Shown one piece after another: positions 1-7,407 of a DNA stretch of 64,000 nucleotides (position 1 is its first letter; the number at the start of each line of letters is the position of its first letter). The DNA comes from Mycolicibacterium sp. CH28 (GTDB lineage Bacteria > Actinomycetota > Actinomycetes > Mycobacteriales > Mycobacteriaceae), in contig NZ_SRLQ01000014.1 of NCBI RefSeq assembly GCF_004745805.1, positions 310,001-374,000 of the forward strand. The letters are read 5' to 3'. The notes under the pieces were generated by a model, which ran no database searches, was not told where the DNA came from, and was given only the letters and a program-made list of their open reading frames with translations. A program made the position numbers and the translations under genes.

Positions 1-1
1 C

Positions 2-1018
2 AACGCGTTGACCCGCAATAACGTGCTGGCGGCGAATTACCCGTTCGCCACGATCGAGCCGAACGAAGGTGTCGTTCCGCTGCCGGACCCGCGGCTGGAC
101 AAGCTCGCCGAGATCTTCGGTTCCGAGAAGACGCTGCCGGCCCCGGTCACTTTCGTCGACATCGCCGGCATCGTGAAGGGTGCGTCGGAGGGCGCGGGCC
201 TGGGCAACAAGTTCCTGGCTAACATCCGTGAGTGCGACGCCATCTGTCAGGTGGTGCGGGTGTTCGCCGACGACGACGTGGTCCACGTCGACGGCAGGGT
301 GGACCCGAAGTCCGACATCGAGGTCATCGACACCGAACTGATCCTGGCCGATATGCAGACCTTGGAGAAGGCGGTGCCCCGGCTGGAGAAGGAAGCTCGC
401 AACAACAAGGAGCGCAAGCCGGTCCACGAGGCGGCCGTCGCCGCCCAGCAGGTGCTCAACGAGGGCACCACCTTGTTCGCCAGCGGCCAGGATTGGTCGT
501 TGCTGCGCGAACTGAACCTGATGACTACCAAGCCATTCCTGTATGTGTTCAACGCCGACGAGTCGGTGCTGACCGACTCGTCGCGCATCGCCGAGCTTCG
601 TGAGATGGTCGCCCCGGCTGACGTGGTGTTCCTGGACGCCAAGATCGAGGCGGAGCTGGCCGAACTCGACGACGAATCCGCGATGGAACTGCTGGAGTCG
701 ATCGGGCAGACCGAACGTGGCCTGGATGCCTTGGCGCGGGCCGGTTTCCACACTCTGAACTTGCAGACCTACCTGACCGCGGGCCCGAAAGAGGCGCGCG
801 CGTGGACGATTCACCGCGGCGACACCGCACCCAAGGCCGCCGGTGTGATCCACTCCGACTTTGAGAAGGGCTTCATCAAGGCCGAGATCGTGTCCTTCGA
901 CGATCTGGTGGAGGCCGGTTCGATGGCCGCCGCGAAGGCGGCGGGCAAGGTGCGGATGGAGGGCAAGGACTACGTCATGGTCGACGGTGACGTCGTGGAG
1001 TTCCGTTTCAACGTGTAG
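2..1018 (+). CDS. ychF: YchF/OLA1-type redox-regulated ATPase (5' truncated)
   Basis: The gene is cut by the left edge of the window; the first readable codons (AAC GCG TTG ACC) continue the family's N-terminal FNALT stretch just after the missing Walker A loop. The visible part has the DIAGIVKGAS G3 region, an NADE motif in the G4 position (NxxE is typical of this Obg-family ATPase, which prefers ATP to GTP) and a C-terminal TGS domain ending VVEFRFNV. The family binds ribosomes and takes part in stress and translation control in the cytoplasm. It corresponds to Rv1112 of M. tuberculosis. About 20 residues are missing at the N-terminus. Confidence 0.95.
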   Translation, partial: NALTRNNVLAANYPFATIEPNEGVVPLPDPRLDKLAEIFGSEKTLPAPVTFVDIAGIVKGASEGAGLGNKFLANIRECDAICQVVRVFADDDVVHVDGRVDPKSDIEVIDTELILADMQTLEKAVPRLEKEARNNKERKPVHEAAVAAQQVLNEGTTLFASGQDWSLLRELNLMTTKPFLYVFNADESVLTDSSRIAELREMVAPADVVFLDAKIEAELAELDDESAMELLESIGQTERGLDALARAGFHTLNLQTYLTAGPKEARAWTIHRGDTAPKAAGVIHSDFEKGFIKAEIVSFDDLVEAGSMAAAKAAGKVRMEGKDYVMVDGDVVEFRFNV

Positions 1019-1063
1019 GCAACGCTGCCCACGCCAAACCGCCGAGCAAGGAGTCCCGCCACA

Positions 1064-1429
1064 ATGTCAGATCAGTTGCCGCCGTGCCCGGCGTGCGGCG
1101 AGGCGTTCACCTACGAGCAGGGGGCGCTCTTGGTGTGCCCGATGTGCGGCCACGAATGGTCGGCCGATGAGGTGTCCGATGTCGATCCGGTGCATGCCGG
1201 GGGCGCGGTCAAGGACTCGGTCGGCAACGTCCTCGCTGACGGAGACACTGTGATCGTCGCGACGACCGTAAAGGTCAAGGGCGGCGGTGGCGGGGTCATC
1301 AAAGCCGGTACGAAGGTTCGTGGCATCCGGCTCATCTCCGATGGCGTCGGCGATCACGACATCGATGCAAATGTCCCCGGTTTCGGTCGCATGCAGCTCA
1401 AGTCGAGCGTGGTCAAGAAGGTCGTCTGA
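1064..1429 (+). CDS. yjdM: YjdM/PhnA-family zinc-ribbon protein
   Basis: This 121-residue protein begins with a four-cysteine zinc ribbon (CPACG at about residue 8 and CPMCGHEW at about 26) followed by a small beta-rich domain with the KDSVGNVLADGDTV and LKSSVVKKV blocks typical of YjdM (formerly PhnA). Despite its old name it is not the phosphonoacetate hydrolase, and its cellular role is not established. It lies 45 bases after ychF in the same direction and has an AAGGAG ribosome site about 10 bases before the ATG. Length is normal for the family. Confidence 0.85.
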   Translation: MSDQLPPCPACGEAFTYEQGALLVCPMCGHEWSADEVSDVDPVHAGGAVKDSVGNVLADGDTVIVATTVKVKGGGGGVIKAGTKVRGIRLISDGVGDHDIDANVPGFGRMQLKSSVVKKVV

Positions 1430-1632
1430 CCGGCGGCAATTGCGATCAACGAAAACGCGATGCGGACACCCCGGTAGCGCGTGACGTTCATCGGTGCCGG
1501 ATTGTGGTCGAGTTCCGCTTCAACGTGCGGCCCGCGGAAGACGAACTGGCGGGAACCTGTCGGGGTGCGCGCCTAGCGTGTGGGCGTTCAAGCATCCGCC
1601 GATGATTCGGCAAACCCCTCAGGAGGAACCCG

Positions 1633-2031
1633 GTGAAATTCGTTTCGACCCGCATAATCACAGCAGACGTCAACAGGTTGGTTGCCTTCTACGAGATGGT
1701 CACCGAAACCGCCGCGGTCTGGGGAAACGAACTCTTCGCGGAGATCCCGACGCCAGTCGGGACAATTGCTGTTGGCAGCGATAAGACCGTCCCACTGTTT
1801 GGCCTAGGGTCTGCCGAGCCAGCGGCTAATCGAACGGCCATCCTCGAGTTCATCGTGGACGATGTGGACGCAGAGTATGAGCGGCTCCGCGGGAACATCG
1901 GCGAAGTGGTGACCGAACCCACGACGATGCCATGGGGTAATCGCGCTCTGCTGTTTCGCGACCCGGACGGAAACTTGGTCAATTTGTTCACGCCAGTCAC
2001 CGACGAGGCTCGCGTGAAGTTCGGGCTCTGA
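1633..2031 (+). CDS. VOC-superfamily (glyoxalase/dioxygenase fold) protein
   Basis: This 132-residue protein has one vicinal-oxygen-chelate repeat pair: an N-terminal MKFVSTRIITADVNRLVAFYEMV strand-helix unit, and a C-terminal half with the usual FRDPDGNLVNLF ending, whose Asp/Asn-rich turn is the most conserved part of the superfamily. The GTG start at 1633 is supported by an AGGAGG at 1621-1626. The substrate cannot be told from sequence; such proteins range from glyoxalase I-like enzymes to antibiotic-binding proteins. It stands alone, with about 200 bases of non-coding sequence before it and 257 after. Confidence 0.8.
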   Translation: MKFVSTRIITADVNRLVAFYEMVTETAAVWGNELFAEIPTPVGTIAVGSDKTVPLFGLGSAEPAANRTAILEFIVDDVDAEYERLRGNIGEVVTEPTTMPWGNRALLFRDPDGNLVNLFTPVTDEARVKFGL

Positions 2032-2276
2032 GGATTTGGCCGGAGCCCAACTGACGACGGCGTGACCTCACAATGATGTGGCGGAGCCTGGGTCTGGTTC
2101 GGATGCGGAGCGGTGGTGACGCTCTGGCAAGCGGTGCCCAGCGGACCTAGCAAACCAGCACGGGCGCACCGGAATCCGGCCGTCATGGGCTCGGCTGAGC
2201 GAGGGGATCGGAGGGCGCAGCGAGGTAGCCGGTGCCGTCGATCGGGCCCGTGCCAAATTCGGCGTCTGATCCGCGC

Positions 2277-2282
2277 TAACAT
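2277..2282 (+). promoter_or_regulatory. candidate -10 element for a leaderless lipoprotein mRNA
   Basis: TAACAT fits the mycobacterial TANNNT -10 pattern and ends six bases before the ATG at 2289. There is no Shine-Dalgarno sequence in between, so a leaderless transcript is likely. This is inference from spacing only. Confidence 0.4.
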
Positions 2283-2288
2283 CCGCAG

Positions 2289-2813
2289 ATGCGCGGAATA
2301 GGGGTGTCCAGGGTTCTTCTCGGCGTTGTCGCCGTCGCACTGCTCACTGCTGGGTGTGGGGGATCGGGCTCAACCGCCCAACAGTCCACCAGCACTGCGA
2401 CCGCCACCTCTAGTGCGCCGCCCACCCAGCAGGCGGTTGCATTCGGGAGCCCGGTCGACATCACCTCATCGACCGGGACCGCGACCTACACCGTCGACAA
2501 CCTCCGGCCGGTACCGCCCGACGCCCAGATCATCCCGGCCAAGGGCGCGATGTACGCCGTCGACGTGACGATCGTCGCCAAGACCGGCACGACGACCTAC
2601 AACGGGTTCTACTTCGTCGCCCGCGCGGCCGATGGCTCGACCATCGCTCCGGCGGTCGGCGCCGTCCGGCCGGGAATCACCTCGGGGCAGCTGCCGCAGG
2701 GCCAGCAGGTCGCCGGCCATGTCGCCTACGACGTTCCGCAGGGCCAGACCATTTCCGCGATCGGGCTGCGTGATCCCAAGGGCGCGATGCTGGCGGTCTG
2801 GGCGGCGGGGTAG
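2289..2813 (+). CDS. MPT63-like (DUF1942) lipoprotein
   Basis: The 174-residue protein starts with a lipoprotein signal ending in an LTAGC lipobox (Cys at about residue 23), then a Ser/Thr-rich linker, then an Ig-like beta domain. The domain (VAFGSPVDITSSTGTATYTV near residue 51, a TADGSTI-like strand, and the repeated QGQ turn near the C-terminus) matches the pattern of secreted antigen MPT63. MPT63 itself is secreted without a lipid anchor, so a membrane-anchored form is a variation. No enzymatic residues are visible; a binding or adhesive role in the envelope is only a guess. Confidence 0.65.
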   Translation: MRGIGVSRVLLGVVAVALLTAGCGGSGSTAQQSTSTATATSSAPPTQQAVAFGSPVDITSSTGTATYTVDNLRPVPPDAQIIPAKGAMYAVDVTIVAKTGTTTYNGFYFVARAADGSTIAPAVGAVRPGITSGQLPQGQQVAGHVAYDVPQGQTISAIGLRDPKGAMLAVWAAG

Positions 2814-2870
2814 TCAGCGGCGACAATCCGGCGCATCCTGGAGGCGGGTCGAATCCGGGAGGTCAGCGCG

Positions 2871-3182
2871 ATGCCATCAATGCTGCTGCGTTCGGTCATC
2901 GTGGTGGCGGGCCTCACCGTGGCGTTGATGGCGTCGACGTCAGTGGCCGAGGCTGATTCGGCCCAAGCCACGATCGACGACCTGCAGGCACAGGGCTACA
3001 TCGTCGCGATCAACTGGGTGGACGGCAACACCGGGGCTCCACTGGGGACGTGTCACGTCGTGGCGGTCCACAACCCGGACGACTCCGGTGGAGACGCGAC
3101 CACCGCGACCACGGTCTACGTCGACCTGGCCTGCCCGCGTCAGCAGGCTCCCGTCGGCATCGGCGTCGGTATCGGATTCTGA
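2871..3182 (+). CDS. small secreted protein of unknown function
   Basis: The 103-residue protein has an N-terminal signal peptide (hydrophobic residues about 5-22, probable cleavage after an AEA motif near 28) and a mature part of about 75 residues with two cysteines (TCHVV and LACPR) that could form one disulfide. GGGAGG precedes the ATG by eight bases. The composition resembles the small disulfide-stabilised exported proteins common in mycobacteria. I recognise no named family. It converges with the next gene, with 15 bases between the stops. Confidence 0.6.
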   Translation: MPSMLLRSVIVVAGLTVALMASTSVAEADSAQATIDDLQAQGYIVAINWVDGNTGAPLGTCHVVAVHNPDDSGGDATTATTVYVDLACPRQQAPVGIGVGIGF

Positions 3183-3197
3183 CCGGCGTTGTGCCAA

Positions 3198-3893
3198 TCA
3201 GTCGGCGATCACTTCGATTTCGTCGCCGAGCCGGTAGCCCCCGAGTAGGGGAAGCGTGTCACCGCTCCAGAATCGTCCGGGGTCGAACCAGTTCTCCTGC
3301 TTCTCGGTGGCCAGCAGGCCCATCTCCTCGTAGGTGATGGCCACCGTCTCGGCGCAGTAGGCCGTCTGCAGGCCGGCCTCCCGCCGGGCCGCCTTGTGTC
3401 GCTCCGCTGATTCGCGAACCTTCTGGTGCACGAACGGGATTCCGCGGGTCCAATCGCTGACGGTGGGGACCCGGCCGCGTAGCCAGCGGCCGGTCAGCCG
3501 CGCCGTCGAGGGAAACGGGGTGCCGTCCATGCGGGCGATCACCTTCAGCAGCCGGTCCTCCTGCTCGCGGTTGGCGTGCGGGTGGAGTTGGCGCAGCCAG
3601 CAGCGCTGGCCGTAGTGGGTCAACCATTGCTCGACGGCCTCCCGGGCGTCGTTGAGCTGCACGCCGCGGTGGTTGGTCCCCGTCCACAGGTCGAGCAGCT
3701 TGTGGCCGAGTTCGGCGTGCCACATAAGCGGCGGCAGGTCGTCGATCGCCACCGTCATGCCGACGTGGTTGACCGGCGCGTTGGTGAGGGCCTGGATCGC
3801 GCGGTCTGGGCCGGATCCGCCGCGGAACAGCCAGACGTCGCCGGTGCGCGCCTCGTTCAGCGCCTGCGTCAGCGATACGGTGTGCTCGACCAT
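3198..3893 (-). CDS. putative permuted NlpC/P60 (YiiX-like) cysteine hydrolase
   Basis: The 231-residue cytoplasmic protein has an early GDVWLFRG strand and an NHVGM motif that would supply the catalytic His, and a YCAETVA motif near residue 180 that would supply the nucleophilic Cys. His before Cys is the order of circularly permuted papain-fold (NlpC/P60, YiiX/YaeF) enzymes. These act on amide or thioester bonds, often of lipids or peptides. No signal peptide is seen. Family assignment rests on these two motifs, so the function is tentative. It is divergent from the small membrane protein at 3917, and the two candidate promoters overlap. Confidence 0.55.
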   Translation of the reverse strand: MVEHTVSLTQALNEARTGDVWLFRGGSGPDRAIQALTNAPVNHVGMTVAIDDLPPLMWHAELGHKLLDLWTGTNHRGVQLNDAREAVEQWLTHYGQRCWLRQLHPHANREQEDRLLKVIARMDGTPFPSTARLTGRWLRGRVPTVSDWTRGIPFVHQKVRESAERHKAARREAGLQTAYCAETVAITYEEMGLLATEKQENWFDPGRFWSGDTLPLLGGYRLGDEIEVIAD

Positions 3894-3899
3894 CAGCGC

Positions 3900-3909
3900 A
3901 GCTTAGTGT
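3900..3909. promoter_or_regulatory. two overlapping divergent leaderless -10 elements
   Basis: On the minus strand TAAGCT (3905-3900) lies six bases before the ATG at 3893. On the plus strand TAGTGT (3904-3909) lies seven bases before the ATG at 3917. Both fit TANNNT, and they share two base pairs, so the two transcripts would compete for polymerase. Inferred from pattern and spacing. Confidence 0.4.
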
Positions 3910-3916
3910 GATTCCC

Positions 3917-4093
3917 ATGCGCACTATCTGGAAGTGGATCGGGCTGGCCGGCGCGGCCGGTGTCGTCGCCGGTGGCGTGCTGGTCGCGCGGGATCAACGT
4001 CGTCGCAAGGCCTATACCCCCGACGAGATCCGGGCCCGGCTGCATCAGCGCCACGACGAGGCGTCAGCCGCCCAGCCAGCCATCGACAGCTAG
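3917..4093 (+). CDS. small membrane-anchored protein, unknown function
   Basis: A 58-residue protein with one N-terminal membrane segment (about residues 5-24, WIGLAGAAGVVAGGVLVA) followed by a basic stop-transfer stretch (RDQRRRK) and a hydrophilic tail containing YTPDEIRARLHQRHDEA. This architecture is common among conserved small mycobacterial proteins. A GTG nine bases upstream (3908) could also start it, but the ATG at 3917 fits the leaderless promoter spacing better. No function can be assigned. Confidence 0.6.
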   Translation: MRTIWKWIGLAGAAGVVAGGVLVARDQRRRKAYTPDEIRARLHQRHDEASAAQPAIDS

Positions 4094-4486
4094 TTGGTAT
4101 GGGCGGCCGTCGGCGTTGAGTTGGGGGTTGCGGGCCGGGGCCTCACTCACCCATGTTCGTGGGTTACCGAGTGGGGAGGCCCTGCTTTCCTCGTCGAGGC
4201 CGGTGGTGGCAGCGCGTGGATCGACCCGTGACACACCCATGAGCGGCCCCGTGGCGACGCTCGATGCTAGACACGCAGATGCGATCCAGCCGAAATGCTT
4301 TCCTGCGGTAGCCAATCCGCGTCTATCAGTCTGACCGCGCGTCGCCAACGACACGCTCACCATCCAGACTCGTCGAGGAAGCAAAGAGGCGCCGTCAGGG
4401 CGGCTCCCGACGGCTCCCCACCCTGCCTCTTGGCGAACTTCTCCACATATCAGGTGTTGCCGGCCGGGAGGTTGTTGACGGTCGGG
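4094..4486. other. 393-base gap without a convincing gene
   Basis: Open frames are present on both strands, but none has a ribosome site, a recognisable domain or normal codon use. The minus-strand frame ending at 4064 reads GNPRTWVSEAPARNPQLNAD, which could be a decayed coding fragment, but I cannot name its source. No terminator hairpin or repeat was recognised. Confidence 0.4.
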
Positions 4487-4837
4487 TCAGTTGGTCGAGG
4501 TGAGAGCACAGAGGCGATGCTTCGTCTCGTTGAGCACGCTCTGCTGCCGGTCGATACGAACGGAGATCTTGTCTACTTCCGCCCGAAGGTCTGGGCACAT
4601 CTCCAGCGTGATGCCGTGATGTCCCGCCCTGACGCAGTCGATGTACTGACGGATGATTCTCGTTCCGAGGCCTGCGTCGATCATTGTCTTGATCTGTAGC
4701 ACCCGCACAATGTCGGACTCGGCATAGTGCCGGTACCCGTTGGCATCTCGTTGCGCGACCAGTAACTCACGATCTTCGTAGTGGCGCAGCGCCCGAGCCG
4801 AGACCCCTGTCCGGGCAGCCAACTCGCTGATCAGCAC
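4487..4837 (-). CDS. MerR-family transcriptional regulator
   Basis: The 116-residue protein starts with a winged-helix MerR DNA-binding domain (MLISELAARTGVSARALRHYED, then the NGYRHY wing) and continues into a dimerisation coiled coil (VDKISVRIDRQQSVLNETKHRL). There is no long C-terminal effector domain, and the only Cys residues (CVRAG, EMCPD, LCALT) do not form a clear metal site. The GTG at 4837 is chosen because GAAGGAG precedes it by a few bases; the open frame extends further upstream but without homology. It is transcribed away from the hydrolase at 4894 and probably controls it through the shared intergenic promoter. Confidence 0.85.
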   Translation of the reverse strand: MLISELAARTGVSARALRHYEDRELLVAQRDANGYRHYAESDIVRVLQIKTMIDAGLGTRIIRQYIDCVRAGHHGITLEMCPDLRAEVDKISVRIDRQQSVLNETKHRLCALTSTN

Positions 4838-4853
4838 GTTCACTCCTTCGAAC

Positions 4854-4885
4854 TTGACCTTCACCCTAGCGTCAATGCCTATCGT
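4854..4885 (+). promoter_or_regulatory. MerR-type promoter with elongated spacer and dyad
   Basis: TTGACC (4854-4859) and TATCGT (4880-4885) could be -35 and -10 boxes separated by 20 bp, the over-long spacing typical of MerR-activated promoters. Inside the spacer is an imperfect dyad centred on CTAG (4866-4869) with TT-A-C on the left and G-T-AA on the right. The -10 ends eight bases before the ATG at 4894, so the message may be leaderless. Confidence 0.5.
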
Positions 4886-4893
4886 CCAGCCCC

Positions 4894-5478
4894 ATGACGT
4901 TGACAACTTCAAGACGAGCCGCGATCTTCCACGGCTACCGCGCAACACCGGAAGATCACTGGTTCGGATGGCTCGCTAGACAGCTGAACCACGCAGGAAT
5001 ACCCGCGCAGATCCCTGCCTTGCCAGATCCCGCGGCTCCGCGTCGGGACAGTTGGCGCGAGGCGGTCTCGGCTGCACTCGGAGTGCCAGGGCGTGAGTCC
5101 ATTGTGATCGCGCACAGCCTCGGTTGTATCGCCGTGCTCAGCCATCTTGCCTCGCAAGACGGGCCGTGGTCGCTCGGGACCCTCGTGCTCGTCTCGGGTT
5201 TCGTCGACAGGCTGCCCGCGCTACCCGTCCTCAACAACTTCATCGGCGATGGTGTGGACTTGTCGGGGATACGGGATCGTGTCGGGTCCCTTACGATCTT
5301 GCGGTCTGACGATGACCCGTATGTCCCGGTCGGACATACGGATCGTCTTGCCCAGCTCCTACAAACATCGGCGGTCGTTGTTCCCGGAGCGGGCCACTTT
5401 CTAGCGACCGACGGAATCACATCGCTGCCCCCTGCGCTTGAGGCAGTCACACGGTGCTCGGGTGCTCGACCGGAGTGA
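4894..5478 (+). CDS. RBBP9/YdeN-like alpha/beta hydrolase
   Basis: The 194-residue protein has the compact alpha/beta hydrolase fold of the RBBP9/YdeN group: an early FHGYRATPEDHWFGWL strand-turn, the nucleophile elbow AHSLGC (Ser near residue 75), the acid in SDDDPYVP and the catalytic His in GAGHF. Substrates of this group are mostly unknown serine esters or amides. It has no signal peptide, so it is cytoplasmic. The divergent MerR gene 56 bases away and the 20-bp promoter spacer suggest induction by an unknown ligand of that regulator. Confidence 0.8.
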   Translation: MTLTTSRRAAIFHGYRATPEDHWFGWLARQLNHAGIPAQIPALPDPAAPRRDSWREAVSAALGVPGRESIVIAHSLGCIAVLSHLASQDGPWSLGTLVLVSGFVDRLPALPVLNNFIGDGVDLSGIRDRVGSLTILRSDDDPYVPVGHTDRLAQLLQTSAVVVPGAGHFLATDGITSLPPALEAVTRCSGARPE

Positions 5479-5635
5479 TCGCCAACCCACCGGGCACAAC
5501 CGCGCCCGCTCGACCCGACCCGTTTCTTCATCGACGGCATGCGCAACCACCGAAAGCGCGTGCACGTCCAAACCGACACTCGTACCATGAAACTCGCCGG
5601 AGGCCTTCTGCGTGCAACTGTGGCCCTACCGGAGC

Positions 5636-6427
5636 CTAAGCCGACACGGCGAAGAGGCGATGCGTACCGGCGAACCCCTTGAGCTCGACCTCCCGGCCCG
5701 CGTCGAAAGCCTGACCGCCGCCCACCGCAGTGCGCACCGGCTCGCTGACCAGGATCTCGCCGCCGTCGGCCTGAGCGGCGACGCGGGCCGCCATCGCCAC
5801 GTTGCGGCCGAACACGTCATCGCCGCGCAGCACCGACTTGCCCATATGGATGCCGATCCGCACACGAATACTGTTGTGCCGCATTTGCTTCGCGTCGCGA
5901 GCCAGTGCGCGCTGCATCGCCGTGGCGCACTCCACGGCCGCGCCGGGGTCGGCGAAGGCCACCATGAATCCGTCACCCTGGCTCTTGACGACATGCCCGC
6001 CGTGCATCCTGACCAGGCGCCGCACCAGCCGGTCGTGACTGCCGATGAGCCTGACCCAGGCGCGGTCACCGATGCGCTCGTTGAGTGCCGTGGACTCCTC
6101 GATGTCGGAGAACATCACCACCAGGTTGCCATCCGGAGCCAGCCGTGCCAGGTCGGGACGTTCCACGTCGGCCCAGTCGGCGAGCTCCTCGATCGAGGAC
6201 CGCACCGCACCGCCGAAGCCGTGGGTGCGCACCAGGTTGGCGGTCTGCCAGACGGTCTTGACCGCCTCGCGACCGCCCGTCCACAGCAGGTTGCGGGTCT
6301 CTAGGCGTGCGCGCAGTTCCTCGGCTTCGCCGCGGCTGGCCTGCAGCCGCGACCGCAGCACCAGCAGTACCACCGCCTCGGCGACAGCCACTAGGGCCAG
6401 CGCCGCGACCGCGATCGTCCAACCCAC
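5636..6427 (-). CDS. membrane-tethered class III adenylate/guanylate cyclase
   Basis: The 263-residue protein has one N-terminal membrane helix (about 5-24), a linker, and a class III cyclase catalytic domain from about residue 100. Metal-binding Asp residues are D108 (MFSDIEEST) and D152 (SQGDGF); the base-selecting Lys is K148 and the second base contact is in GDDVFG. In the transition-state segment the usual VN..AAR reads NVAMAAR: the Arg is kept, but the usual Asn position is Ala, with an Asn two residues earlier. Activity therefore needs testing. It corresponds in position to Rv1120c, which I recall as a truncated cyclase in M. tuberculosis; here it is full length. Confidence 0.8.
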   Translation of the reverse strand: MGWTIAVAALALVAVAEAVVLLVLRSRLQASRGEAEELRARLETRNLLWTGGREAVKTVWQTANLVRTHGFGGAVRSSIEELADWADVERPDLARLAPDGNLVVMFSDIEESTALNERIGDRAWVRLIGSHDRLVRRLVRMHGGHVVKSQGDGFMVAFADPGAAVECATAMQRALARDAKQMRHNSIRVRIGIHMGKSVLRGDDVFGRNVAMAARVAAQADGGEILVSEPVRTAVGGGQAFDAGREVELKGFAGTHRLFAVSA

Positions 6428-6462
6428 CCCTGCGCCGCCCTCCCGTCGGGAATCCTGAAGTG

Positions 6463-7395
6463 ATGATGCCCCCTTATTACGAGAGCAGGTTCATTCGCGC
6501 CAACCATCCCGACCGCGCCCAGGCGATATGGCTGCGCTGGACGCTGCTACTGCCCGAGCCCGGCGTGCCGGTGGCCGACGTCTGGGTGATGACGTTCGAC
6601 CCGGAGGGCGCCGGCAACCGCGCGCTGAAGGTGCCCCATCCGCTGCGGGCCGCCGACTACCGCGAGCACCCGTGGTCGGCCGGGATCGCCGACACGGCGA
6701 TTGACGACGTGAGTGCCAGGGGGACCCTGGACGGCGCTCACTGGGACGTGACGATCACCCCGGGGGCCCAGCCCGCGGTCAAGCTGCTCACCGACCGGGC
6801 CTACCGGGCGAAATTCCCGACCGCCAAGACGCAGGTGCGCCATCCGTTGGCCCGGTTCGACGGGACCGTCGCCCTGGGCGAAACCGCGTTCACGCTCGAG
6901 TCGTGGACGGGCAGCGTCAACCACAATTGGGGCAGTAAGCACACCCCGGCCTATGCCTTCGGCCAGGTGTGCGGCTTCGACGGCCACCCGGACACCAGCC
7001 TGGAGGTGGTCACCGCCCGCGCGGGAATCGGGCCGCTGCGGCTGCCGGCGGCCACCTTGTTCGTGCTGCGGCACGAGGGCCGCGAGATCGCGGTGCGCTC
7101 GGTGCTCGCCGCCCGGCACACCACCGGATCCTACGAACCCTTCACCTGGTCGTTCGGCGGACGCGTCGACGGCGTGGAGCTGCGTGGCGAGATCCGCGCC
7201 GACCCGCGTGACGTGATCGGCCTGACCTACACCGACACCAACGGCGCTACCAAGTTCTGCTACAACTCGGCCCTGGCCGACTGCCGAATAACGTTGTCCG
7301 GCAACGGGTTTTATACAGAATTGAGGGCATCGCGGCGGGCGATGTTCGAGATCCTCACCAATCGGCCCCACGGCGCCGTGCCGCTGCTGGTGTAG
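6463..7395 (+). CDS. tocopherol-cyclase/AttH-like beta-barrel protein
   Basis: The protein (310 residues from the ATG at 6463; a GTG at 6460 is an alternative) is rich in beta strands and aromatic residues. The segment SVNHNWGSKHTPAYAFGQVCGF and the late LTYTDTNGATKFCYNSALADC resemble the lipocalin-like barrels of tocopherol cyclase and hydroxyneurosporene synthase (CrtC/AttH). Actinobacterial members act on hydrophobic substrates or have unknown roles. No signal peptide is present. It is divergent from the cyclase gene and 12 bases upstream of the dehydrogenase at 7408, so the two may be co-transcribed. Confidence 0.5.
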   Translation: MMPPYYESRFIRANHPDRAQAIWLRWTLLLPEPGVPVADVWVMTFDPEGAGNRALKVPHPLRAADYREHPWSAGIADTAIDDVSARGTLDGAHWDVTITPGAQPAVKLLTDRAYRAKFPTAKTQVRHPLARFDGTVALGETAFTLESWTGSVNHNWGSKHTPAYAFGQVCGFDGHPDTSLEVVTARAGIGPLRLPAATLFVLRHEGREIAVRSVLAARHTTGSYEPFTWSFGGRVDGVELRGEIRADPRDVIGLTYTDTNGATKFCYNSALADCRITLSGNGFYTELRASRRAMFEILTNRPHGAVPLLV

Positions 7396-7407
7396 CAGAC
7401 TGGCGGC

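Noticed and set aside
5479..5635. Possible transposase remnant in the gap after the hydrolase gene
   Set aside because: A few segments vaguely resemble mobile-element sequence, but no inverted repeats, target duplications or recognisable transposase motif could be found.
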